Translations under genes and position numbers: made by a program
Shown: positions 1 to 5,724 of the stretch, piece by piece
Numbering within the stretch: the stretch's first letter is position 1
Layout of the letters: every line of letters begins with the position of its first letter
Assembly (NCBI GenBank): GCA_025963425.1
Contig: JAOPUQ010000030.1
Span: 1-7,885, forward strand
Source of the DNA: Modestobacter sp.
GTDB taxonomy: Bacteria; Actinomycetota; Actinomycetes; Mycobacteriales; Geodermatophilaceae
Reading direction: 5' to 3'
DNA: 7,885 nucleotides
Notes under the pieces: model-generated
Database searches by the model: none
The model's input: the letters and a program-made list of their open reading frames with translations, nothing else
Told to the model about the DNA's origin: nothing

Positions 1-781
1 TGAGGCCGGTGATCGGCTCACCCTCGGGGTCCTTGCGCACCTTGATCTCGCGGAAGGTCATCTCCAGGGCGTCGTAGACCATCAGCCGGCCGAGCAGCGT
101 CTCGCCGATGCCGGTGATGAGCTTGACCGCCTCGGTGGCCTGGATGGCGCCGACGGTCGCGCACAGCACGCCCAGGACACCGCCCTCGGCGCAGGAGGGG
201 ACCATGCCGGGCGGCGGCGGGACCGGGTAGAGGTCGCGGTAGTTGGGCCCGTGCTCGTTCCAGAAGACCGACACCTGGCCGTCGAAGCGGTAGATCGAGC
301 CCCACACGTACGGCTTGTCCAGCAGCACGCAGGCGTCGTTCACCAGGTAGCGGGTCGCGAAGTTGTCGGTGCCGTCGACGATCAGGTCGTACTGGCTGAA
401 GATCTCCTCGACGTTCGAGCTGTCCAGCCGCGTCTCGTGCAGACGGACGTCGACCAGCGGGTTGATCTCCTTGATGGAGTCCCGCGCGCTCTCGGCCTTC
501 GACCGGCCCACGTCGGACTGCCCGTGGATGATCTGGCGCTGCAGGTTGGACTCGTCGACGGTGTCGAACTCGACGATGCCCAGGGTGCCCACGCCGGCTG
601 CGGCGAGGTACAGCAGGACGGGTGAACCGAGGCCACCGGCGCCGACGGCCAGCACCTTGGCGTTCTTCAGCCGCTTCTGCCCGTCCATCCCGACGTCGGG
701 GATGATCAGGTGGCGGCTGTAGCGGCGGACCTCCTCGATGGAGAGGTCGGCGGCGGGCTCCACCAGCGGTGGCAACTGCAC
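1..781 (-). CDS. moeZ: MoeZ/MoeB-type adenylyltransferase-sulfurtransferase, 3' part outside window
   Basis: ATP-dependent E1-like enzyme that adenylates the C-terminal glycine of ubiquitin-like sulfur carriers (MoaD and CysO types in mycobacteria). A C-terminal rhodanese domain then supplies sulfur, serving molybdopterin and cysteine synthesis in the cytoplasm. The 260 codons seen cover the ThiF/E1 domain. They include the Rossmann nucleotide loop VGAGGLGSP (residues 46-54), the SNLQRQ motif (78-83) that positions ATP, TDNFATRYLVND (138-149) and the actinobacterial signature PVPPPPGMVPSCAEGGVLG (186-204) with Cys197. The rhodanese domain would lie left of base 1 and is not seen. The start is a GTG at 779-781 giving (M)QLPPLVEPAADLSIEEVRRY, placed by family similarity and by a GAAGGAG box 6 nt upstream. 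No ATG fits. Where E. coli MoeB has its first CxxC zinc pair there are no cysteines (residues 180-192). It is separated from the upstream propeller gene by 118 nt and a palindrome, so it is probably a separate transcript. Confidence 0.93.
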   Translation of the reverse strand, partial: MQLPPLVEPAADLSIEEVRRYSRHLIIPDVGMDGQKRLKNAKVLAVGAGGLGSPVLLYLAAAGVGTLGIVEFDTVDESNLQRQIIHGQSDVGRSKAESARDSIKEINPLVDVRLHETRLDSSNVEEIFSQYDLIVDGTDNFATRYLVNDACVLLDKPYVWGSIYRFDGQVSVFWNEHGPNYRDLYPVPPPPGMVPSCAEGGVLGVLCATVGAIQATEAVKLITGIGETLLGRLMVYDALEMTFREIKVRKDPEGEPITGL

Positions 782-787
782 GGGGTG

Positions 788-794
788 CTCCTTC
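788..794 (-). promoter_or_regulatory. Ribosome binding site of moeZ
   Basis: On the minus strand this reads GAAGGAG, 6 nt before the GTG at 781. It is a strong Shine-Dalgarno match and decides the non-ATG start of moeZ. I found no clear TANNNT -10 box in the 118 nt upstream of the gene. Confidence 0.8.
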
Positions 795-870
795 GCGACT
801 GCGGTTTCAGGCAGGACCGATCGGCTCTGCCGACGTCCTCTGCTCCGCAACAGCGTGACACGCCCGCATC

Positions 871-886
871 TTCCCGCGCGCGGGAA
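871..886. terminator. Perfect 16-nt palindrome, likely terminator of the propeller/DUF3152/hydrolase unit
   Basis: TTCCCGCGCGCGGGAA is a perfect inverted repeat. As RNA it can form a 6-bp stem closed by a CGCG loop. It begins 13 nt past the TAG stop of the propeller gene (900-902) and lies before moeZ. There is no T-run after it, which is common for actinobacterial terminators. Because the sequence is fully symmetric it could instead be a protein binding site in front of moeZ. Confidence 0.5.
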
Positions 887-899
887 CCGGGTCGTTCGG

Positions 900-2306
900 C
901 TATGCCGGAGCTCCCCGCAGGACGACGAAGTCGCCGTGGGTCCCGTAACCCAGGGCGTCCTCGTGCCAACTGCTGCCGTCGAAGGTGAGCAGCCACCGGG
1001 GCGCGCGCCGGCCGGACCCGGTCTCGACGACCATCGGGTGGGGGATGTTCGAGCCGTACTCCGCATCCAGGGTGCCGACCTGCCGCAGGTCGGTGTCGTA
1101 GACGAGGTGTTCACGGGCGTCCCCGTCGCTGGCCAGGACGTACCAGCGCCGCCCGAAGCGGTGCAGGAGCGTTCCCTCGGTCTGTGCCCGCGAAGTGTCG
1201 GCGCCGACCAGGCGGAGGTCCCGGTGGTACTCGGGGCCGTCGGCGACCGCCAGCGCCGGGTGGAAGGTGTAGCGCGGCTGGAAGGCCGTGCACTCGACGA
1301 AGGCCAGCAACCACCGTCCGTCGGCCCGGACCAGCGAGGGATCCCACGCGCTCGCAGACGTGGGCAGCTCGAGCCGCTCGGTGGTCAGCAGGTGCACGCC
1401 GTGCAGGACGTCCGCGGTGGTCACCACGTGCCGGACGTGGACCCCGCGGCGCATGTCGTGGTCGCCCCAGGACGAGACCAGGACGATCGACTGCCCGGTG
1501 TCCTCGTCGTGGACCACCTGGCCGGCGTGGTCGCCGAGCACCAGTCCGTCGCGCCGGCTGAACAGGGCACCGACCTGGACGAGGTCGGCGGGGTTGGCGA
1601 GGTCCAGGGTCCACACGCCCCAGTGCGCCTGCTGGAAGAAGCCCAGCCCGGCGCTGGTCATCGTCAGGTAGAGCTTCCCGTTGCGGACGAGCGGGCTGCC
1701 GTCGGGCCGCCGCACCACCTGCGGGTCACGGACACCCGCCGGCCCCGAGGTCCCGGCCCGCACCCGGCTGAGGCGGGTCGCGCCCTCCCCGGTCACGCCC
1801 CGGGCGTACCGGAGGGTGCTCAGCACCGCGGGGTCGCGGAGGTCCAGGCGAGCGCGGACGGCGTCGCGCTCGGTGAGCAGCGGCCGCCAGTCCCCGTCCA
1901 CGCCAGCGCCCAGCACGGTCACCTGGTTCTCGTTGAGCACGAAGGCCAGCCGACCCGGGACCGGCAGTTCAGCAGGCGCGGAAGCCAGCACCGTGGTGCC
2001 GTCGGCGTCGGTCACCTCGAGCTCCACCCGGCGCTCGGCCGGGGTCCAGCGGGCCAGCAGGGACACCCCGTCACCGGCGAGACCGAGCGCCAGGCCCGCG
2101 CCCGGGTCGACCTGCGCGACGTCGGCGAGGACGGCGCAGAACGGGGCCGGCGGGCCGGGCTCCAGGAGTTCGAGCTCACCGGGCGGAACGGCCGTCGGGG
2201 CGCGGACGTCGTGCTGCACGAACGGCGAGAGCAGGGACCGCGGGCGGTGCCGGTGCACCTCCTCGAACCGCTGCCGAAGAGGACTCCCCCTGCGCCGTCC
2301 GAACAT
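900..2306 (-). CDS. GH43/GH32-like five-bladed beta-propeller protein (possible glycoside hydrolase)
   Basis: A 468-residue protein that I assign by motif only. The N-terminal part (about 1-185) has a beta-rich stretch of alternating short strands. From about residue 190 there are repeated propeller-type blocks: GVRDPQVV (191-198) with NGKLYLTMTSAG, AWDPSLV (320-326) with DGRWLLAFVE, TEGTLLHRFGRRWYVLASDG (377-396), then SNIPHPMVV (419-427) and WLLTFDGSSW (438-447). GH43-type enzymes use an Asp base, a second Asp and a Glu acid. Asp194, Asp322 and Glu378 sit in fitting RDP, WDP and EG contexts, so the active site may be intact. No signal peptide or membrane segment is visible: the N-terminus MFGRRRGSPLRQRF is basic and polar, so a cytoplasmic site is likely. 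The ATG lies 18 nt after the DUF3152 stop with only a weak AGGG box, which suggests translational coupling. Substrate is unknown, and a non-catalytic propeller is possible. I recall no such gene at this site in mycobacteria. Confidence 0.7.
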   Translation of the reverse strand: MFGRRRGSPLRQRFEEVHRHRPRSLLSPFVQHDVRAPTAVPPGELELLEPGPPAPFCAVLADVAQVDPGAGLALGLAGDGVSLLARWTPAERRVELEVTDADGTTVLASAPAELPVPGRLAFVLNENQVTVLGAGVDGDWRPLLTERDAVRARLDLRDPAVLSTLRYARGVTGEGATRLSRVRAGTSGPAGVRDPQVVRRPDGSPLVRNGKLYLTMTSAGLGFFQQAHWGVWTLDLANPADLVQVGALFSRRDGLVLGDHAGQVVHDEDTGQSIVLVSSWGDHDMRRGVHVRHVVTTADVLHGVHLLTTERLELPTSASAWDPSLVRADGRWLLAFVECTAFQPRYTFHPALAVADGPEYHRDLRLVGADTSRAQTEGTLLHRFGRRWYVLASDGDAREHLVYDTDLRQVGTLDAEYGSNIPHPMVVETGSGRRAPRWLLTFDGSSWHEDALGYGTHGDFVVLRGAPA

Positions 2307-2324
2307 CCGGCGACCCTATCGGGG

Positions 2325-3401
2325 CTAGGGAAAGGGCCAGGCGTTCTTGGTGCAGCCCTGCAGGCCGAGGGTCTGCTGCTCCATCACCGGGGCGACCTGG
2401 CCCGCGCCGGGGCACGGCTCGTGGCCGTTGCCCAGCGCGTGCCCGACCTCATGGTTGACGACGTACTGGCGGTAGGTGGCGATGTCCCCGGCGTAGTCGG
2501 GAACGGCGGTCTCCCAGCGGGCCAGGTTGATGACGGCGCGCTCGCCGTACCGGCAGGAGGTGTAGCCGCCGGTGCCCACGCCGGGGCAGTAGGTCTCCAT
2601 GGAGCCCGGGCTGACCAGGCTCACGCGGAAGTCGTAGGACCCGGCCGCAGCCTCGGCGGCGCCGACCCGCTGAAAGGACAACCGCCCGCCGTTGCCCCAC
2701 GACCGGGGGTCGCCGAGAGTCCCCTCGACCGCGGCGGCGAACCCGGCGCCGTCGACGCCGATGCCGTCCTCGACCTCGACGACGAAGCGCTCCAGCGGAC
2801 CGCTGCCCATCACCCCGGACGTCCCGTCGACGACGGAGACAGCACCCGCACCCTGCTCCACGAAGGTCGCGGCGCTGGGCACGACCGCCACCTCGGCGGT
2901 GGGCACGCCCTCCCCCTCGGCGACCGCCGGGCCGCTCGACGGGGCAGGTGGCGAGGTGGGGGGCGCCGCGGACTGCACCGCAGCGGCGGTGTCGGTGCGG
3001 CCGGCCGCTTCCTGCATGTTGGTCGCCGCGACGTCGACGAGCGCGACGAGGGTCGCGACGGTGAGCACCGGGATCGCGTACGCCCGCCAGCCGTACCGGA
3101 GGACGAAGCGCCGGACGCGGCCGATCGGGACACCGCGGTGCGCGCCGCGCCGTCCCCGGCCGACGGGGTCCCGGCGGGCGACCAGCGGCTGACCGGGGCG
3201 CGACGAGGCGCGCGGGTCGGCGGCTCGGTCCGGGCGGGTCACGCCGGCCAGGCTCTCACGGTGCGCCGCCACTCCCGGGCGCCTCGCCGCAGGCGGTGAG
3301 GTGTCGGACCATCCCGTCACACGCGCCCCGTCCGGCTCGCCCGCGACGTCCACCGACCCGCCCGGAACCGGGCCGGGCCGCTCAGACGCAGGCCGCGGCA
3401 T
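2325..3401 (-). CDS. DUF3152 membrane-anchored protein with metzincin-type zinc motif
   Basis: Predicted 358-residue envelope protein of the DUF3152 family (Rv3207c type). Residues 1-105 are rich in Pro, Arg and Ala and look disordered and cytoplasmic. One hydrophobic segment follows at about 107-125 (AYAIPVLTVATLVALVDVA). Next comes an Ala/Pro/Ser linker (130-170), then an extracytoplasmic domain. Near the C-terminus HEVGHALGNGH (317-327) matches the metzincin zinc signature HExxHxxGxxH exactly, with Glu318 as expected catalytic base. PVM at 338-340 provides a candidate Met-turn. Four cysteines (272, 283, 330, 350) could make two disulfides outside the cell. A zinc protease is inferred from the motif, and the substrate is unknown. 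The ATG at 3401 overlaps the end of the hydrolase gene by 20 nt. In-frame GTG codons at 3320 and 3272 are alternative starts that would shorten only the disordered leader. The gene lies in one unit with the propeller gene downstream. Confidence 0.85.
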   Translation of the reverse strand: MPRPASERPGPVPGGSVDVAGEPDGARVTGWSDTSPPAARRPGVAAHRESLAGVTRPDRAADPRASSRPGQPLVARRDPVGRGRRGAHRGVPIGRVRRFVLRYGWRAYAIPVLTVATLVALVDVAATNMQEAAGRTDTAAAVQSAAPPTSPPAPSSGPAVAEGEGVPTAEVAVVPSAATFVEQGAGAVSVVDGTSGVMGSGPLERFVVEVEDGIGVDGAGFAAAVEGTLGDPRSWGNGGRLSFQRVGAAEAAAGSYDFRVSLVSPGSMETYCPGVGTGGYTSCRYGERAVINLARWETAVPDYAGDIATYRQYVVNHEVGHALGNGHEPCPGAGQVAPVMEQQTLGLQGCTKNAWPFP

Positions 3402-4461
3402 CCGGCTCGGCCGGGCTGCCGACGCCGCCCGCGACGGCGTCCTCGGCGGTGACGGCGTCCTCGGCGAGCGCCAGCACCACCCGGGCGGTCGCCTCGGGCG
3501 ACTCCAGCATGGCCAGGTGGCCCACCCCGGCCTGCACCTGCAGCCGGGCGTCGGGCAGGGCGGCGGCCAGCCGCGGCGCCAGCCGAGGGTCGACGAGCCG
3601 GTCCTGGTCGCCCCACACCACCAGCGAGGGCATCCGGACCGACCGCGTCATCCGCCAGGCGTTCGCCCGCCCGAACCGCAGGTAGGAGGTCATCATCCCG
3701 CGCAGGCTGCGGGTCAGGGCCTGCCCGGCCCAGGGCTGCCCGTCGCGCCGGCGCATCTCCTCGATCGCCTCCTCGAGTCGGGCCGCGGGGACGGCGTCCG
3801 GGTCGCCGAAGCACATCCGCACCAATCCGCGCACCCGCCGCTCGGGGCTCACCCCGGCCAGCCGCTTCTCCGCCAGCGCGGGCACCCCGGGGAGCAGCAC
3901 GAGGGCGATCGCCCGGTCGAAGGCCGCCGGGACGCGGTAGACCGGCATGGCCGGGGAGATCAGCGTCAGGGTCGCGACCAGGTCGGGACGTCGGGCGGCG
4001 ACCCACAGGCTGACCAGCCCGCCGAGGGAGTTGCCCAGCAGGTGCACCGGGCGGCCGTGGCCGGGACCGGGGCGGTCGACCACCCACTCGAGCAGGTCCA
4101 CCACCGCCTGGACGTGCCGGGAGATGGAGTAGCCGCCCCGCGACGGCGGCTCGGACTCCCCGAAGCCGGGCAGGTCCAGGGCCCAGCCCTCGAACCGGAC
4201 GGCCAGCAGGGCGGCGAGGTCGGTCCAGTTCGTCGAGGCCCCGCCCAGGCCGTGGACGTACAGCGCCCGCTCCACGGGGGCGTCACCCGCGACCGCGTCG
4301 ACGGCCGGACGGTCCTCGGGACGGCGGCCGACCGGCCCCGCCCACGGGGTGTGGCGAACGAACACCGGGCCGCCGCTCAGCGGCACCTGCTCGCCGGGCC
4401 AGGGCGGCACCAGGGCTCCCGGTCGGGGCAGGGGCGTGGTGGACACGGGGGCGTCGAGCAC
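3382..4461 (-). CDS. Alpha/beta hydrolase fold protein
   Basis: About 359 residues of the alpha/beta hydrolase superfamily (epoxide hydrolase/MhpC-like esterases and lyases), probably cytoplasmic. In numbering from the chosen start, the oxyanion HG lies in LYVHGLGGASTNW (about 67-79), followed by DLPGFGESEPP (96-106). The nucleophile elbow is GNSLGG with Ser145. The likely acid is Asp287 in VVWGDQDRLVDP and the base is His315 in GVGHLAMLESPE. The triad is therefore complete and activity is expected, but the substrate cannot be told. The start is uncertain. The frame stays open to an ATG at 4626, but that lies inside the TetR gene. I chose the GTG at 4461 because a TACCGT -10 box ends 7 nt before it, which suggests leaderless transcription. 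GTGs at 4464 and 4446 are also possible. It heads the minus-strand unit with DUF3152 and the propeller gene, and diverges from the TetR gene, which may control it. Confidence 0.85.
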   Translation of the reverse strand: MLDAPVSTTPLPRPGALVPPWPGEQVPLSGGPVFVRHTPWAGPVGRRPEDRPAVDAVAGDAPVERALYVHGLGGASTNWTDLAALLAVRFEGWALDLPGFGESEPPSRGGYSISRHVQAVVDLLEWVVDRPGPGHGRPVHLLGNSLGGLVSLWVAARRPDLVATLTLISPAMPVYRVPAAFDRAIALVLLPGVPALAEKRLAGVSPERRVRGLVRMCFGDPDAVPAARLEEAIEEMRRRDGQPWAGQALTRSLRGMMTSYLRFGRANAWRMTRSVRMPSLVVWGDQDRLVDPRLAPRLAAALPDARLQVQAGVGHLAMLESPEATARVVLALAEDAVTAEDAVAGGVGSPAEPDAAACV

Positions 4462-4468
4462 CACGACG

Positions 4469-4474
4469 ACGGTA
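4469..4474 (-). promoter_or_regulatory. Putative -10 box of the hydrolase unit (leaderless)
   Basis: On the minus strand this reads TACCGT, fitting the actinobacterial -10 pattern TANNNT. The GTG at 4461 starts 7 nt after it, the distance expected if transcription begins at or next to the start codon. No Shine-Dalgarno sequence precedes any of the candidate GTGs. No -35 consensus is evident. Confidence 0.4.
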
Positions 4475-4523
4475 GTCGCACCGCGCAGAGGGGGCCGCCG
4501 GGGCAGCGCGCCGGTAGAGTCGC
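4470..4523 (+). repeat. Direct repeat CGGTAG..TCGC in the divergent promoter region
   Basis: CGGTAGTCGC (4470-4479) recurs as CGGTAGAGTCGC (4512-4523), the second copy carrying an extra AG. The copies are 42 bp apart start to start, about four helical turns, so a protein bound at both would face the same side. Each copy overlaps one of the two opposed -10 boxes. They are candidate operator sites for the adjacent TetR regulator. TetR proteins usually bind inverted repeats, so this is only a suggestion. Confidence 0.4.
4515..4520 (+). promoter_or_regulatory. Putative -10 box of the TetR gene (leaderless)
   Basis: TAGAGT fits TANNNT and ends 9 nt before the ATG at 4530. With start of transcription about 7-9 nt past a -10 box, the mRNA would begin at or within two bases of the ATG. 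The sequence just before the ATG (CGCTGCGCC) has no purine-rich ribosome binding site, which agrees with a leaderless message. Confidence 0.5.
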
Positions 4524-4529
4524 TGCGCC

Positions 4530-5183
4530 ATGCACCCCAGCCGACCCGTACCCACGCCGCCGGCCAAGAGTCGTACGGCGCGGCTGCCCCGCGGCGCCCG
4601 ACGCCAGCAGCTGCTGCGCGCCGCACAGGACGTCTTCGTCGCCCAGGGCTTCCACGCCGCCGCGATGGACGACATCGCCGATCGCGCCGGGGTGAGCAAA
4701 CCGGTCCTCTACCAGCACTTCCCCGGCAAGCGGGAGCTCTACCTCGCTCTGCTGGAGCAGCAGGTCGGCGAGCTGACCGACCGGGTGCGCGAGGCGATGG
4801 CCGGCACGGAGGACAACCGGGAGCGGGTCGACGGCGCGGTGGGCGCCTACTTCGACTTCATCGACGCCGACGGCGAGGCCTTCCGGCTGGTCTTCGAGTC
4901 CGACCTGCGCAACGACGCCGAGGTGCGGCAGGTCGTCGACCACGGTGCGCGCGAGTGCATCGAGGCGATCGCCGCGGTCATCGCCGTGGACACCGGCGCG
5001 GACCCCGAGCGCGCCCTGCTGCTGTCCGCGGGCCTCACCGGGCTGGCCGAGAGCAGCGCCCGGTGGTGGTTGGCCCGCAAGGGCACGCTGTCCCGGGACG
5101 AGGCGGTGTCGCTGATGTCCGCCCTGGCCTGGCGCGGCATCTCCGGCTTTCCACGCCGCGACGGCGACGGCGCGGCCGGCTGA
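4530..5183 (+). CDS. TetR/AcrR-family transcriptional regulator
   Basis: A 217-residue DNA-binding regulator, normal length for the family. After a basic tail rich in Pro (1-24), residues about 25-70 form the TetR helix-turn-helix domain: RRQQLLRAAQDVFVAQGFHA, then AMDDIADRAGVSKPVLYQHF and PGKRELY. The SKPVLYQHF recognition helix (56-64) is typical. The remaining helices (about 75-200) would form the dimer and ligand domain, with FDFIDADGEAFRLVFE and the Trp-rich ESSARWWLARKG segment. It is the positional and probable sequence counterpart of mycobacterial Rv3208, whose ligand I do not know. The ATG at 4530 lies 9 nt behind a TAGAGT box. It diverges from the hydrolase unit and so may repress that unit and itself. 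DUF3107 follows 111 nt later with its own promoter, so co-regulation with it is possible but not shown. Confidence 0.93.
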   Translation: MHPSRPVPTPPAKSRTARLPRGARRQQLLRAAQDVFVAQGFHAAAMDDIADRAGVSKPVLYQHFPGKRELYLALLEQQVGELTDRVREAMAGTEDNRERVDGAVGAYFDFIDADGEAFRLVFESDLRNDAEVRQVVDHGARECIEAIAAVIAVDTGADPERALLLSAGLTGLAESSARWWLARKGTLSRDEAVSLMSALAWRGISGFPRRDGDGAAG

Positions 5184-5252
5184 CGGGCCGGTCCCGATCG
5201 TCGTTCGCTGAGGGCGCACCCGCTGCGGCAGGTCCGCCGCGCCCCGCTGGAC

Positions 5253-5258
5253 TAGCGT
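5253..5258 (+). promoter_or_regulatory. Putative -10 box of the DUF3107 gene
   Basis: TAGCGT fits TANNNT, with transcription expected to begin near 5265 and a leader of about 30 nt carrying a good ribosome binding site. The box sits in a short inverted repeat, GGACT (5249-5253) and AGTCC (5269-5273), that might be bound by a regulator. No clear -35 box is seen. Confidence 0.4.
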
Positions 5259-5280
5259 GGGCAGCAGCAGTCCGACCTGA

Positions 5281-5285
5281 GGAGG
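5281..5285 (+). promoter_or_regulatory. Ribosome binding site of the DUF3107 gene
   Basis: GGAGG ends 9 nt before the GTG at 5295. It fixes that codon as start, since the frame has no better upstream ATG or GTG. Confidence 0.8.
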
Positions 5286-5294
5286 CATCCCCGC

Positions 5295-5525
5295 GTGGAA
5301 GTAAAGATCGGTGTCCAACACTCCCCCCGCGAGCTGGTCATCGACAGCCCCAAGACGCCGGACGAGATCGCGGCGGAGGTGTCCAAGGCCATGACGGCGG
5401 CCAAGGACGGCCTGCTGACGCTGGTCGACGAGCGGGGTCGCCGCATCGTCGTCCCGACCGACCGGATCGCCTACGTCGAGATCGCCGAGGCCGACCAGCG
5501 GCGAGTGGGCTTCATCGCCGGCTGA
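5295..5525 (+). CDS. DUF3107 family small protein (TB9.4/Rv3208A type)
   Basis: A 76-residue acidic cytoplasmic protein, close to the usual length of DUF3107 members. The family core is visible from end to end: MEVKIGVQHSPRELVIDSP (1-19), a helix around TPDEIAAEVSKAMTAAK (21-37), LLTLVDERGRRIVVPTDRIA (40-59) and YVEIAEADQRRVGF (60-73). This suggests a small alpha/beta fold with short strands around one helix. There is no signal peptide, membrane segment, cysteine or catalytic motif, and the biochemical role of the family is unknown to me. The start is GTG behind a strong GGAGG box. In mycobacteria the counterpart Rv3208A also lies just after the TetR gene. Here it has a predicted promoter of its own and a strong stem-loop 17 nt past the stop, so it may be a monocistronic gene. 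Confidence 0.93.
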   Translation: MEVKIGVQHSPRELVIDSPKTPDEIAAEVSKAMTAAKDGLLTLVDERGRRIVVPTDRIAYVEIAEADQRRVGFIAG

Positions 5526-5542
5526 GCCGCACGCACGACCCG

Positions 5543-5579
5543 GACAGGGGCGCCCCCGCACCGCGTGGGCGCCCCTGTC
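5543..5579 (+). terminator. 13-bp perfect stem-loop after the DUF3107 gene
   Basis: GACAGGGGCGCCC (5543-5555) pairs without mismatch to GGGCGCCCCTGTC (5567-5579) across an 11-nt loop. It begins 17 nt after the DUF3107 stop. No T-run follows. A stem of this strength in this place is best read as an intrinsic terminator of the actinobacterial type. Confidence 0.8.
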
Positions 5580-5614
5580 GTGTCAGGAGACGAGCCGACC
5601 ACGCCCTGCTTGCG

Positions 5615-5647
5615 CCGGTGCGGGGGCCGGAGGCCTCCCCCCGCCGG
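5615..5647. terminator. Second strong stem-loop between the convergent genes
   Basis: CGGGGG (5621-5626) pairs with CCCCCG (5638-5643), and CCGG (5615-5618) pairs with CCGG (5644-5647) across a 2-nt bulge. The 11-nt loop holds a GAGGCCTC palindrome. It could stop transcripts from either direction. Confidence 0.45.
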
Positions 5648-5693
5648 AGGAAGCGCAGCGGCTCCCCTCGCCCGGGGACGGCAGTTGGCCGCG

Positions 5694-5722
5694 GTGCGAT
5701 CCGGAGGATCGCGATGTCGCAC
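5694..5722 (-). terminator. Stem-loop just past the ferritin-like gene
   Basis: It begins 2 nt after the stop of the minus-strand gene. GCGATCC (5696-5702) and GGATCGC (5706-5712) form a 7-bp stem with a 3-nt loop. GTGCGA (5694-5699) can instead pair with TCGCAC (5717-5722), so two shapes compete. A terminator or 3'-end stabiliser for the ferritin-like mRNA is likely. Confidence 0.5.
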
Positions 5723-5724
5723 TG

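Noticed and set aside
738..3299. 853-codon open frame on the plus strand
   Set aside because: It lies antisense to the propeller and DUF3152 genes, is low-complexity in Gly, Arg, Val, Pro and Ala, and has no recognisable domain. Long antisense frames are normal when third positions are nearly all G or C.
4447..4626. Longer hydrolase start at ATG 4626
   Set aside because: It would cover the first 97 bp of the TetR gene and both promoters. The extra residues are Arg/Ala-rich and not part of the hydrolase fold.
3301..4695. 464-codon plus-strand frame
   Set aside because: It is antisense to the alpha/beta hydrolase, whose catalytic triad and fold motifs are unambiguous.
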